64,000 nucleotides of DNA from Luteolibacter sp. SL250 (GTDB lineage Bacteria > Verrucomicrobiota > Verrucomicrobiia > Verrucomicrobiales > Akkermansiaceae), in assembly GCF_026625605.1 (NCBI RefSeq), contig NZ_CP113054.1, positions 2,976,001 through 3,040,000 on the forward strand, read 5' to 3'. A program made the position numbers and the translations under genes. Below are positions 45,578-55,500 of this stretch, in pieces. Each line of letters opens with the position of its first letter. Position 1 is the stretch's first letter. The notes below the pieces were generated by a model, which saw nothing but the letters and a program-made list of their open reading frames with translations, was not told the origin of the DNA and searched no databases.

Positions 45578-45579
45578 AT

Positions 45580-45656
<77 letters not shown>

Positions 45657-45784
45657 GTTGGAACCATGCGACTTTCGTCGCGGGGCCGGATGTTTAGGGG
45701 CGGACTCCGGACTTCGCAAGGGAAATTTTGCATTAAACCGAACTTTATGATTCTTTCGCGCCAACGATGGACCGCACGCCGCAG

Positions 45785-46690
45785 ATGACCGTCCTTTCCG
45801 CCGATGTCTGGCGGGAAATGGCACGTTCGCATCGCGAGCGGGCGGCCCGTCATACGGGGCCAGCACGACGGCGAAAGGACTGCGGGATCCCCCACCCGAT
45901 CGAGGATTTCCTGTTCCAATATTATCCATTCCCCCTCTCGCTGCTGGAGCACTGGCAGCCGGGTACAGGTGTGGCGTTGGAGTGGCCGGAGGGATCCGCA
46001 TTGCCGGAGGAGATGACCTTCCATTCCCGGCATTATGTGCGGGACAGTGGGATCATTTCGGCGGAGCCGGGGTTGATGACGGAGAAGGAGCGCGGGCGCA
46101 TCTCGTGGATCCGGGATCTGCTTGCGGCGACAGCTTCGCGCCCGCCGTTCTTTTCCTGCCACGGTCTGCACGAGTGGGCGATGGTCCATGGCGGTGCGGT
46201 GGTGCGGCATGAGAAGGTGACTTCGCTGCGGCTGCCGCAGGCTGAGATCGACGCGTTCGTCGAGTCCCGCCCGATCTGCTGCTCCCACCACGATGCGTTC
46301 CGGTTCTTCGCGCCCGGGGCACGGGCGTTCAACCGGCTGCAACCATCGCTGGAAACCCGGCTGCAGAACGAGCAACCGGGCTGCGTGCATGCGAACATGG
46401 ATCTGTACAAATGGTGCGCGAAGGTGATGCCGTGGGCGGGCTCCGAACTGCTGCTGGATTGCTTCGAGCTCGCGATGGATCTGCGTGAACTGGACATGCG
46501 GGCCAGTCCGTATGACCTCGCTACCTGGGGGCTTGATCCAGTCCGGATCGAGACTTCCGAAGGCCGCCGGGAGTATGAGGGGGAGCAGAAACGCCTTTCG
46601 TTTCAGGCGATGCAACTGCGCTCCCGGTTGATCGGAAAGATCGACCTGACACTGGAGCTGGCGGCAGGCCATGCCGCGACGGTTGCCTGA
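45785..46690 (+). CDS. Conserved protein often labelled 3-methyladenine DNA glycosylase
   Basis: A 301-residue cytosolic protein. HPIEDFLFQYYPFPL, FSCHGLHEWAMVHGG, ICCSHHDAFRFFAPGA, EQPGCVHANMDLYKW and DMRASPYDLATWGLDPVRIET are block motifs of a conserved family found in Actinobacteria and Verrucomicrobia that is annotated as 3-methyladenine DNA glycosylase. None of the motifs is that of the known AlkA, Tag or AAG families, so the label is doubtful. The many conserved His, Asp and Cys residues suggest a metal or catalytic site. The Met at 45785 fits the family start; 45767 is an alternative. Confidence 0.7.
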   Translation: MTVLSADVWREMARSHRERAARHTGPARRRKDCGIPHPIEDFLFQYYPFPLSLLEHWQPGTGVALEWPEGSALPEEMTFHSRHYVRDSGIISAEPGLMTEKERGRISWIRDLLAATASRPPFFSCHGLHEWAMVHGGAVVRHEKVTSLRLPQAEIDAFVESRPICCSHHDAFRFFAPGARAFNRLQPSLETRLQNEQPGCVHANMDLYKWCAKVMPWAGSELLLDCFELAMDLRELDMRASPYDLATWGLDPVRIETSEGRREYEGEQKRLSFQAMQLRSRLIGKIDLTLELAAGHAATVA

Positions 46691-46694
46691 GGGT

Positions 46695-47549
46695 TCACAG
46701 TCCCTGCCAGCGGAGCTTCTGCCGCAGCGCCTCATAGAAGGAGCCGCCGTTCGGCCTGACGAGCTTGAATGCGCGTGGCGATTTGTGGACTTCGATCCTG
46801 TCACCCGGGCCAATGAGCGTGTTATCCCGGCCATCCGCGGTGAACAGCATCGCGCCATCCCCGTGATCGTCGGGGAAAAGTTCGATCACGGAGTCGTCGC
46901 CAATCACCAGGGAGCGCTGGCTGAGGCTGTGCGGGCAGATGGGGGTGATGACCCACACATTCGCACCCGGGTCCATGAGCGGCCCCCCGGCGGAGAGTGA
47001 GTAGGCGGTGGAACCGGTGGGCGTGGCAACGATGAGGCCGTCCGCCTTGTAACGGTTGAGAAAGTCGCCATTCACGGAGGCCCCGACAGAGACGAGGCGG
47101 CCGGTTTCACCACGGGCCAGCGTCACTTCGTTGAGGGCGGTGAAAATCTCAGCGTCCTTACCGGGGCGGATGACACTGGCCTGCAGCATCGTCCGCTCGC
47201 TGATGCGGTAGTTGCCGCTGGTGAGGGATTCCGCGAAGGCGTCCAGTTCCTCGTCCGTGCAACTGGTGAGGAAGCCGAGCGTGCCGATGTTGATGCCTGC
47301 CACGGGCTTCCGGAAGTCGCCCAACCGCAGCACGGCATTGAGCATGGTGCCATCCCCTCCCAGGACGGCGGCGATGTCCACTTCCTGGGCGAAATCGGCG
47401 GCGGAAATGCCACCGGGTTCATCCATCAACCTGGCGGACTGGAGGTCCAGCACGGTCGTGCATCCGCGGGATTCCAGCGCCTGCCGGAGGTCGTTCAAGG
47501 TTTTGACCGCTCCGGGTTTGTCAGGGTTGGCGAGGATTCCGATTTTCAA
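46695..47549 (-). CDS. nadK: NAD kinase
   Basis: It phosphorylates NAD to NADP using ATP or polyphosphate. The 284-residue protein has the GGDGTMLNAV motif near residue 65, NIGTLGFLTS, NEVTLARG and the ADGLIVATPTGSTAYSLSAGGP signature. Convergent with the preceding conserved gene (four bases apart). Confidence 0.95.
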   Translation of the reverse strand: MKIGILANPDKPGAVKTLNDLRQALESRGCTTVLDLQSARLMDEPGGISAADFAQEVDIAAVLGGDGTMLNAVLRLGDFRKPVAGINIGTLGFLTSCTDEELDAFAESLTSGNYRISERTMLQASVIRPGKDAEIFTALNEVTLARGETGRLVSVGASVNGDFLNRYKADGLIVATPTGSTAYSLSAGGPLMDPGANVWVITPICPHSLSQRSLVIGDDSVIELFPDDHGDGAMLFTADGRDNTLIGPGDRIEVHKSPRAFKLVRPNGGSFYEALRQKLRWQGL

Positions 47550-47643
47550 AATGAAATGGCTGGCGATTCCAACGCCATACGAGCGTGAAATGGATGGATT
47601 TCCAAGGTATTTCCATCCTCAGGATGAAAAGCATCGCGTAAGG

Positions 47644-48720
47644 TCAGGCACTCAGTTTCCTGACCCCTCCCCTCATCAACGCCCGGGCGGCAGGGATGAT
47701 CTGATCCAGATCCTCCACCACGGTAAAGCCACCGTCGCGGTGCCAGGGGCGGAGCATGCCGATGAGAGGCCCCCAGAAGCTGATACCTGCAGAATCCTTC
47801 CGATCAAAGATGATCACCGGCTTTCCCGCCAAAGCGGGATTCCGCTGTTGTTTGAAGATCATCAGAGCCAGCATCTCCTGAACGGTCCCCGCGCCACCAG
47901 GAAAGATCACGAAGGCGTCGGAGTTGTCGATCATGACCTCCATGCGGGTGTAGATGTCCGGCTTCAACCAGAAGCTGGACAGCCCGGCGGGCAGGCCTTC
48001 CAGTTCGATGATGTGCGGCACGTTGGAACCCGCCGCCCAACCTCCAGCCTCCACCGCGCCGCGCACCACCTCTCCCATGATGCCGGAGTTCCCCGCACCA
48101 GATACGCAGCCCAGGTGCGCCTCCGCCAGCGCCTTGCCAAAGGCGTAGCCGTCATCCAGGTAGGCGGGATCCGAGATGGAAGCGGAGCAGAAGACGCACA
48201 CGTTGCCGAGGTGGCCAGCGGGGGGCGCATTCTCGAAGCTCCCGGCCGACATGGCCGCAATGTGTTCATGCGGGACTTCCGGCACGCCGCGCATTCGGGC
48301 GGTCTCCAACAGCGGGACGACCTGTGCGACTTCATCCGCCATCAGAAGATAGTCCCGGTGGTCCTGGCGGATGGTGCCCAATCCGTGCAGGTGAGCGAAG
48401 AGCTTGAATAGCGGGTCCCATGACGCATCGGTGTTCAGCAGCACCGTCGGTTTCCCAGCCAGATGCTTGTCCAGCGTCTGGTAGCCGACGAAGATGGAGA
48501 CGGCCTTGAAAAGGTCTTCGAGCGTCGCCCCCGGTGTGAACAGGAAAGCATCGGACTCGATGATCTTTTTCTGGATGTTGGACAGGGAGATGCGTTGATC
48601 CCCGTTGGAGTTGTAAATGTTCCATCCGGCGGCAAAGAGCTCGCCCAGCAAACGGGCGCGTATTTCACGGTTCGGGTCTCTTTCTCCGGTGACTGTTCCT
48701 GCAAAGCGGACTGTAGGCAT
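47644..48720 (-). CDS. LOG-family protein with an internal duplication
   Basis: A 358-residue protein, about twice the usual LOG length. Residues 170-350 form a complete LOG domain (VCVFCSASISDP, SGAGNSGIMGEV, MIDNSDAFVIFPGGAGTVQE with the PGGxGTxxE motif). Residues 1-145 look like a second, degenerate copy: IIESDAFLFTPGATLEDLF aligns with the motif region and HLAGKPTVLLNTDASWDPL with ALAGKPVIIFDRKDSAG. LOG proteins release cytokinin-like bases from nucleotide monophosphates or hydrolyse related nucleotides. The first copy has lost the catalytic pattern. Confidence 0.88.
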   Translation of the reverse strand: MPTVRFAGTVTGERDPNREIRARLLGELFAAGWNIYNSNGDQRISLSNIQKKIIESDAFLFTPGATLEDLFKAVSIFVGYQTLDKHLAGKPTVLLNTDASWDPLFKLFAHLHGLGTIRQDHRDYLLMADEVAQVVPLLETARMRGVPEVPHEHIAAMSAGSFENAPPAGHLGNVCVFCSASISDPAYLDDGYAFGKALAEAHLGCVSGAGNSGIMGEVVRGAVEAGGWAAGSNVPHIIELEGLPAGLSSFWLKPDIYTRMEVMIDNSDAFVIFPGGAGTVQEMLALMIFKQQRNPALAGKPVIIFDRKDSAGISFWGPLIGMLRPWHRDGGFTVVEDLDQIIPAARALMRGGVRKLSA

Positions 48721-48906
48721 GATACTGAAAGGGTGTTAGACGGATGCCATCGGAAAAGGGGGGCATCCGTCCCCAATGAACGCCGGGAATGAAACTTCGC
48801 AAGTGCCGGTTGTCATGGCAGTTGGGTGGGGGGCGTGGCTGCGGCGGTGCCGGATCGGGGCCTGATCTGCGGTGGACAAGATGCGGTTTCCCGGTCAATC
48901 TCCGAC

Positions 48907-49581
48907 ATGCTCCGCGCCACCACGTTGCTCCTGCTTTCCCTGGCCTCCGTCATGCCCGCGGTGGCTGCCCCCAGATTCGCGGTGGTGAGGATCACGGAGA
49001 TCTACCAGAACCTGACCTCCACGCAGATCATGCTCCTGGAGTTGCAGAAAGATCGCGCTGAGATCCTCAAGGACGAACGAGCCGTGCACCTGCGGAAGGT
49101 GCTGGAAGAGCTGAAGCAGCTCCAGGCCCAGCTCCAGGCGAAGCGTGACGCACCGGTGGATGATGTCCTGCGCAAGCTGGCCCAACAGTATGAGATTAAA
49201 CGCCAGGAAGGCCAGACGCTGCAGGAGGAGTTCCAGGTTTTCGATGCGGAGAAGCGGAAAGAGATCAACCGCAAGATGGTCACCACCATGCGCGCTTCCC
49301 TGAACAAGATCGATGGAACCGCCCGCACGATCGCACAGGAGCAGGGATTTGACGGTGCGTTCGACTCCTCCGCCAACAGCAACACCGGCGTGCCCATTCT
49401 TCTCTATGTGAAGAATGCACCGGACATCACGAAGGATGTCGTTGCGCGGTTGCAGGATGCGGGCGAACCTTCGTCAGCACCCGGCACGACTCCGGCGCCC
49501 CTGCCTGACGCGGCGGCGCCAGCACAGGCGGCTCCCACCTCCCCGGTCGGACCGGCTGCGGAGACAACTCCCAAACCTTGA
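48907..49581 (+). CDS. OmpH/Skp-like periplasmic protein
   Basis: A 224-residue exported protein. The signal peptide is LRATTLLLLSLASVMPAVA. The centre is a long charged coiled coil (about residues 35-120), as in the tentacles of the Skp/OmpH chaperone, and the C-terminal tail is low complexity (Ala, Pro, Thr, Ser). The start at 48907 begins the signal peptide. The next gene follows by nine bases. A role as outer-membrane protein chaperone is likely but bamA is not adjacent. Confidence 0.78.
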   Translation: MLRATTLLLLSLASVMPAVAAPRFAVVRITEIYQNLTSTQIMLLELQKDRAEILKDERAVHLRKVLEELKQLQAQLQAKRDAPVDDVLRKLAQQYEIKRQEGQTLQEEFQVFDAEKRKEINRKMVTTMRASLNKIDGTARTIAQEQGFDGAFDSSANSNTGVPILLYVKNAPDITKDVVARLQDAGEPSSAPGTTPAPLPDAAAPAQAAPTSPVGPAAETTPKP

Positions 49582-49590
49582 CCTCACCCC

Positions 49591-50106
49591 ATGGAACTCA
49601 AAGACATTCTCACCCACCCGTTCACCTGGGGCCTCCTGCTGGGCCTCCTGATCGCCGGATTTCTCTGGAAGGCCGGATTCACCGCCCGCCGCAATGTGTC
49701 CCGGGAACTGAAGCGAGTGGAAGGTGAAATGAAAGACCTGCAGAACCACCTGAACACGCAACTCAAAATCAACGCCTCCGGCAACGAGACACTCCAGCGG
49801 GAACTGGAGTCCCTGCGCCAGCAGAACGAGACGCTGCGCATCAACAACACCGCCCTCCAGCAGAAGCCCGGGCGCGCGGAGCAGCGCCAGCTCCAGATCT
49901 ATGATGCCGCCGTGCGCATCATGCGGGAGCAGGCCCCCGGCTTCGCCCCGGCATGGGAAAAGGCATCACGCCAGGCGGAGGCGGATCTGGACGCCGCGGA
50001 CTCCGGCCTGAAGAAGCTGGTCCGCAAGGTCATTCCCAGCCTGGGGAATAGTTCACCCGCAGCTTCCCAGCAGCCGCTGCTGGTGAATGACGAGACCCAC
50101 GACTGA
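49591..50106 (+). CDS. Membrane-anchored coiled-coil protein of unknown function
   Basis: A 171-residue protein with one N-terminal membrane helix (WGLLLGLLIAGFLWKAGF) followed by a coiled coil (residues 35-95). No known family was recognised. It lies nine bases after the OmpH-like gene and probably forms an operon with it. Confidence 0.6.
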   Translation: MELKDILTHPFTWGLLLGLLIAGFLWKAGFTARRNVSRELKRVEGEMKDLQNHLNTQLKINASGNETLQRELESLRQQNETLRINNTALQQKPGRAEQRQLQIYDAAVRIMREQAPGFAPAWEKASRQAEADLDAADSGLKKLVRKVIPSLGNSSPAASQQPLLVNDETHD

Positions 50107-50130
50107 CCGCGACCGCGCCAGCTTCCCACC

Positions 50131-51012
50131 TCACAGTCCGGGAAAGGGATCCGCAGTCCTGCGCTGGTGGATTTCCGTCTTCGTGTATCCCGTGATCGTT
50201 TCCTGCCCCACCAGCGCCAACAGGGCGGCCGCTCCCACCGCCAGCAGGATGAGCACCCCGGAAGCCAGGCCGCTGTCGCCGCGCTGGGGTTCCATCACCC
50301 GGCGCACCCGTGCCTCCAGTCCGCCACGCTCGGCCATGGCCAACGCGGGGCCTTTCAGTGGCCGGTCCTCCGCCAGATCACAGAGCGCCTTCGCGTATCG
50401 GCGTGACTCCACCCCACTGCGGATGACCGTTGCATCACAGGAATATTCGCACTGGATGAGCAGGCGACGCACGATCCAACGCACAAGGGGGTTGAACCAG
50501 TTCACCGCCACCGCGATGCCCGCGATCCAGCGCCGCAAGGGATCCCGCCTCCGGTGATGTTCCAGCTCGTGGCACAACGCCATCTTTCTCAGGTCCTCCT
50601 CCCACACCAACCAGTCGCCGGGGACAAACACGATCTGTTCACGCACACCGGCCGCCACCGGCCCGCGGAGGCCAGACAAGCTGCGAATCTCCACGCCTTC
50701 CACCGTCTCCAGCAGCGTGGAGCCTTCCGCCCACCCGCGGACCTTCCGCCATGCGGCCAGCAGCCGGACCACCTCTACCAGAAAACCCGATATCCACACC
50801 ACTGCCAGCCACACCTTCCACGACGGGGCCTGCGCTTCCGCCACCGGTTGGGGAATCACGATCAGCTTCGGTATCACCACCAGCAGCACGGGAAACACAC
50901 CCAGCAGTGCCAGAACCACCGTGGTGAGCCGCGGGTCCAGCGCGGGGTCCTTCCTTCCCGCCAGCCATACGGCCGCAGCAGCGAGAACAGAAAAGAGCAG
51001 CAGCGCGATCAC
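50131..51012 (-). CDS. BlaR1/M56-like membrane metallopeptidase, sensor domain absent
   Basis: A 293-residue integral membrane protein with a zinc-protease motif HELEH (residues 148-152) and a later CEYSCDATVI stretch giving the third ligand region, as in M56 peptidases such as BlaR1/MecR1. In BlaR1 the protease cleaves the BlaI repressor after antibiotic binding. Here the C-terminal penicillin-binding sensor is missing, and the protein ends soon after a last membrane helix. It overlaps the BlaI-like gene by four bases and follows it. Confidence 0.9.
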   Translation of the reverse strand: MIALLLFSVLAAAAVWLAGRKDPALDPRLTTVVLALLGVFPVLLVVIPKLIVIPQPVAEAQAPSWKVWLAVVWISGFLVEVVRLLAAWRKVRGWAEGSTLLETVEGVEIRSLSGLRGPVAAGVREQIVFVPGDWLVWEEDLRKMALCHELEHHRRRDPLRRWIAGIAVAVNWFNPLVRWIVRRLLIQCEYSCDATVIRSGVESRRYAKALCDLAEDRPLKGPALAMAERGGLEARVRRVMEPQRGDSGLASGVLILLAVGAAALLALVGQETITGYTKTEIHQRRTADPFPGL

Positions 51013-51395
51013 GGCCCACCTCCATCCTCATCCAGCAGCTTGCGGATGCGCGCGATCTCTTCCTTGCTCAGCTTCTGGTCCTCAGGATCCAACAGGGATG
51101 CCACCAGCTTTTCCGGGCGCCCTTCGAAGAAAGTCGCCAGCAGTTGCTTCAGCGCGTTCCTCTTCGCCTTCTTTTCCGGCACCGCCGGAGAGTAGACGTA
51201 GCGGCGGGATTCCTTCGCGTGCTTCACCAGGCCCTTTTCCTCCAGGATGGCCAGCAGCGCGCGCACGGCGGAGTAGCTCGGCGGATCCGGCAGTTCATCC
51301 ATCACCTCCTGCGCGGTGCCCTTCCCCAGCCGGAAAAGGATGTCCATCACCTGCCGCTCCCTGCGGGAAACCTGCCCCTCTTCCAGACGTTTCAT
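51009..51395 (-). CDS. BlaI/MecI-family transcriptional repressor
   Basis: A 128-residue winged-helix repressor (QVMDILFRLGKGTAQEVMDEL, SYSAVRALLAILEEKGLVKH, RRYVYSPAV) with the C-terminal dimerisation region. It is transcribed with the M56 protease gene, the usual BlaI/BlaR pair. Two similar 19-base sites in opposite orientation lie between it and the divergent lipoprotein gene, as expected for an autoregulatory repressor that also controls its neighbour. Confidence 0.92.
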   Translation of the reverse strand: MKRLEEGQVSRRERQVMDILFRLGKGTAQEVMDELPDPPSYSAVRALLAILEEKGLVKHAKESRRYVYSPAVPEKKAKRNALKQLLATFFEGRPEKLVASLLDPEDQKLSKEEIARIRKLLDEDGGGP

Positions 51396-51435
51396 ATCCG
51401 CAATTTAGGAAATGCTGGAAATTCCGCAACTTAAA

Positions 51436-51454
51436 TGCTAAAAAGACTGCATTT
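51436..51454 (+). promoter_or_regulatory. Operator candidate 1 between blaI-like and lipoprotein genes
   Basis: TGCTAAAAAGACTGCATTT matches the reverse complement of the site at 51477-51495 at 15 of 19 positions. It also contains AAATGC/GCATTT dyads with its flank. It is the likely BlaI-type binding site nearer the repressor gene. Confidence 0.5.
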
Positions 51455-51476
51455 AATATTTGACCTCCCGGTTTCC

Positions 51477-51495
51477 AAATGCTGCTTTTTTAGCA
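51477..51495 (-). promoter_or_regulatory. Operator candidate 2, two bases before the lipoprotein start
   Basis: Reverse complement TGCTAAAAAAGCAGCATTT is nearly the same as site 1, in opposite orientation, ending two bases before the ATG at 51498. Such a location would block translation or transcription initiation of the lipoprotein. Confidence 0.5.
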
Positions 51496-51497
51496 CT

Positions 51498-52343
51498 ATG
51501 AAACGCAATCTGTTTCTCATTCTTCCCGCAGCCTTCGCTGCCCTGCTCTTTCCCTCCTGCGCGGGTCCCGGCGGTGGCCTGCCCACCCAGTCCCCGGTCT
51601 TTACCGAGGAAGCCGCACCCGCCATGTCCGGCGGGCTGCGCTCCGGAGACCAGGCGGCCAACCGGAACAATATCGATGCGATGATGGGCAACCGTCCGCA
51701 GGAAGAGAAGCGCCCCGGACTGGCCACCGGTTGGGGGGATGAAAAAACCTCGCACATCCACGACGTCGGCTTCACCCGTGCGTCATCGAAACCAGCAGGG
51801 ATCGACGCCATCTACTACAACGACAAGGACGGCCTCAGGGCGATGTCACGCTTCCCCTCCTCCACGGGTCCCATGCAGCAGGCTGCCGGTGGTCTGGTGG
51901 AGTGGGGCATCAAGGGCGGCTACCGCTTCCTCCCCGCCTACAAGGAGTGGGGCTACGGCCGCCGCCTTGTCGCGGGTGAGAAGAACGGCAGCTATGCCAT
52001 CGTTGTGAAGAACCGCTGCAAGTCGCCCCTGGAGATCGTCGCCAGCGTGGATGGACTGGACGTGATGGACGGAGGCACCGCCTCCTTCTCGAAACGGGGC
52101 TACATCGTAGACTCCGGAAAAACCGTCACCATCAGCGGTTTCCGCACCAGTGAAAGCTCGATCGCGTCGTTCAAGTTCTCCGGGGTTTCCAACTCCTATG
52201 CGAACATGCGCCACGGGGAGACGCGGAACGTTGGGGTCATCGGCCTGGCGGTGTTCACGAAGAAGGGCGTGAATCCGTGGACGTGGATGCCGGATGAAGT
52301 GAAGCGCCGGGGTAGCGCGAGGGCTTTCGCCGAAGCGCCGTGA
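51498..52343 (+). CDS. Lipoprotein under BlaI-like control
   Basis: A 281-residue lipoprotein with lipobox LFPSC at the end of the signal peptide. The N-terminal third is Gly/Pro/Ser rich. The C-terminal half is a beta-rich domain (SYAIVVKNRCKSPLEIVASVDGLDVMDG, FSKRGYIVDSGKTVTISGFR, NVGVIGLAVF). The start at 51498 is chosen because it begins the lipoprotein signal. The gene is divergent from the BlaI-like repressor with both operator candidates in the gap. Function unknown. Confidence 0.72.
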   Translation: MKRNLFLILPAAFAALLFPSCAGPGGGLPTQSPVFTEEAAPAMSGGLRSGDQAANRNNIDAMMGNRPQEEKRPGLATGWGDEKTSHIHDVGFTRASSKPAGIDAIYYNDKDGLRAMSRFPSSTGPMQQAAGGLVEWGIKGGYRFLPAYKEWGYGRRLVAGEKNGSYAIVVKNRCKSPLEIVASVDGLDVMDGGTASFSKRGYIVDSGKTVTISGFRTSESSIASFKFSGVSNSYANMRHGETRNVGVIGLAVFTKKGVNPWTWMPDEVKRRGSARAFAEAP

Positions 52344-52356
52344 AGAGAGTGAGGAG

Positions 52357-52376
52357 GGAGGACACTCCTGTCCTCC
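52357..52376. repeat. Perfect palindrome, left end of the left repeat copy
   Basis: GGAGGACA-CTCC-TGTCCTCC is a perfect 8-bp stem with a 4-base loop, 14 bases after the lipoprotein stop. It is the exact reverse complement of the palindrome that the IS element interrupts at 59566-60840. Confidence 0.85.
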
Positions 52377-52475
52377 GGCTGCAAAGGGAAATCATAGCAA
52401 AGGGATCTCGCGGTGAATTCCATATGATTCGCCAATGCCGCCGGTGGACAAGAGTGTCCACCCTCCTTACTCCTC
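52357..52475 (+). repeat. Left copy of an intergenic palindromic repeat
   Basis: This stretch starts with the GGAGGACA palindrome, continues through CCGGCTGCAAAGGGAA, and includes GATTCGCCAATGCCGCC and the second palindrome GGTGGACA-AGAG-TGTCCACC (near 52442-52461) followed by CTCCTTACTC. The same blocks occur in reverse orientation on the far side of the giant gene. The interior here is shorter than the right copy. Confidence 0.8.
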
Positions 52476-52525
52476 CTTACACTTTAACCTTCCTCCCCCA
52501 GCGAAGTCCGGCCATAACCCGCACC

Positions 52526-55500
52526 ATGAGAAAAGCCCTTACCTGTCTCATGCTCGCCACATCCTGCCTCCATGCGGGGGATGAAGACACGTTCCTCGAA
52601 AAATACGCCGATCCGGCAACACGGATGGACGCCCTTGCGGAACTGATCCCCGGCAGCCGGAACGCCTATTTCCACACCGCGCTGGCGCACCAGCTCGCGG
52701 GCCGGGAGGAGGAGTTCCGCCAGGTGATGGCGGAGTGGAAGACCGCCACGGAGCGGAAGGAGAATCCCATCGAGAACTTCGGCTACGAAGTGCTGGAGAA
52801 CCGCCGGTTGCTGCTCGCCTACCAGAGGGATCCTGAAGGTTCCGTCGAAGGTTTGATCCTGAAACTGGGCCTCAAATTCGACCACACCCGGCCGGATGCT
52901 GCGGCGGAGGCGGAGACGGTCCCCACGCGGCTGGACTCCGCCGCCATCTCTTTGGAAGCGTTCGAGGAGAAGGCAAGGAAATCCTCCCCTCCTTCCACCG
53001 CCTACCAGCAATACAGGGGAAAGCGCCTCATGGACGAACTTGCAGGGGCTGCTGACTTCGATGAAGCGAAGGTGCGTTGGTTCCTGGAGCACATCCCGCA
53101 CCCGGAGCATCCTGCGGTGACGCTGCTGGTGGACCGCTCGCTCGGATTCCAACCGCCTGTCAAGTTCGGTAGCATGACAGCGCATGAGGGCATGGTCTTC
53201 CAGCAACTGGATGCGCTGCTGAAGCTGCGGCCCGGGCTGCTGTCCGACGAAGCTTTCAACACCGCCTATCTGGCGAAGATGCGGCCTGGTGCGGAGGTTG
53301 ACTTCGACCGTGACCGGCAGGCGCACGCGGCGCACCTCCAGCGGTGCCGGGACCATGCGATGAAGCTCCCGCCCGCGCTGGATTCGCTGAAGGCTCATGT
53401 CCTCCATCACCACCTGCGCCTCCAGGCGGAGCTGGGGCGGATGCCAAAGGAGGATTTCCTCGCCTACCTGGCGCTACCACGCCGGGAGGACGATCTCTTT
53501 CCGAAGGGAAAGCAGGATGCGGTGCCCATCGGATTCTCCTCGGACTACGAGGACGCGACGGGCTGCCCCAGCATCACCGACGAGCGTCCGTTGCTGAACC
53601 TCTACCTGGATCATTTCCTGGGCGTGGATGACGACGCGGCGGCGGCGTTCGCCCCGTTCATCCGGACGGAAAGGCTGCGGGAGATGCAGGCGCGCGCACG
53701 GCTGCTGGCCGGTGCCGCGACGGGCGTCTGGGGTTCCGTGCTTGCTCCGGCCGACTTCAAGGCGCTGAGCGAGGAAGCCTTCATCCGCTTCACCCCCGGT
53801 GCGCCGCAGGTGGTGGCATCCGGAGCCCAGGCCGCGCTCACGCTGGACCTGAAGAACACGCCGGACCTGCACATCCGCATCTATGAGCTGGACCTGCCGT
53901 CCCACCTCGCCCGGACAGGAGGAGAGCCGGAGGTGTCCATGGATCTGGAGGGGCTGGTGCCGCACCACGAGCGCAGGGTGGAGTATGGCCACGCCCCGCT
54001 CCAGAGACACCGGGAAACCATCGCCCTGCCGGAGCTTGCGGGCGCAGGCGCATGGATCGTGGAGTTCGTGAGCGGACAGGTTTCCGCGCGCTCCCTGGTC
54101 AGGAAAGGACAGCTCACCCCCTTCATCCAACGGACCGGCACCGGCCAGACGGTGCGGGTGCTGGATGAGGCGGGAAACGCGGTGGCGCAGGCATCCCTGA
54201 AGCTGGGCAACGAGACATTTTCCGCGGACGCGGCGGGCCTCATCACCATCCCGGACGCTCCGGACCAAGCGGTGACGGATGGTGTGCTGCAGGTCGGCAA
54301 ACTGGCTGCAGAGGTGGCGCTGGAACCGCGCACCGAGAAACTGGACCTGGATGCAGCCTTCCACCTGGAACGGGAACAACTGCTGGCTGACCGCGAGGCG
54401 AAGCTACAACTGCGCGTCCACCTCACCAACCACGGCCACGCCATCGCTCTGGAACGGATCAAGGAACCGGCGCTGGTGATGAAGGCGGAACTGCTCGGCG
54501 GCATCACCACGGAACGGGTGGTGGCGCAGGACCTGAAGCTGGCGGAGCGGATGGAGATCCCCTTCCAGGTTCCGGCCGATCTTCTCAAGCTCACCTTCAC
54601 CCTCCGGGGATCCGTTGATCCGCTGACCGGCGGTGACACGGTGAAGCTGGAGGAAACCTACAGCTACTCCCTGAACGGCGCGCTCACCGGCAACGGCATC
54701 TCCACCGCATTCTTCTCCCCCATCCCGGGCGGCCATCGGCTTGAAATCCGCGGGCGGAATGGCGAACCATTGCCATCCCGGCGCGTGCGCCTCCAACTAA
54801 TGCGGGAGGGCTTCAAGGTGGATGTGCAGTCGAATGTCCGCACGGATGCGAGTGGCCGCGTCGATCTCGGCGCGCTGGATGGCATCACGATGGTCGTCGC
54901 CACCGGCGGTGACATCGCCTCCACGGCCTATGAGCCCGCCAGGCGCAATCTCACCTCCAGACGGCATCTCCAGGTGGAGGCCGGGAAGAAGATCGTCTTC
55001 CCGCAGGAGCATGCCGCCAACGCACCGGACCGCTCCGTGCTTTCGCTGGTTGAGGTGCTGGATGACGGGCCGCTACGCGACCACTTCGACAAGCTATGGG
55101 TCGATGACGGGCGCATCCACCTCCGCGGGTTGCCGCCGGGGGACCATGTTTTCACCCAGAACGGGATGGAATCCACCATCAGCGTGTCCGCAGGCACGCG
55201 TAAGGAAGACCTGTTGGTTTCTCCCGCACGGATCCTGCCCGTGGAGGATGGCGCACAGGCATTCATCGCGTCCGCCACCGTGCAGGACGGGCAGGTGGCC
55301 ATCCGCGTCCGCGACCATACGCCGGAAACAAGCATCACCCTCAGCGGCGGTCTGTTCTCCCACAGTGGCTGGCACCCGGGCGATGCGTCGGAGCCTTTCA
55401 GCGCCCCACTGGCGGACGGCGTGATGCCCGGCATCGCCGCATGCGGCTACCTGACGGACCGCCGGCTCGATGATGAAATCCGCTACATCTTCGACCGCCG

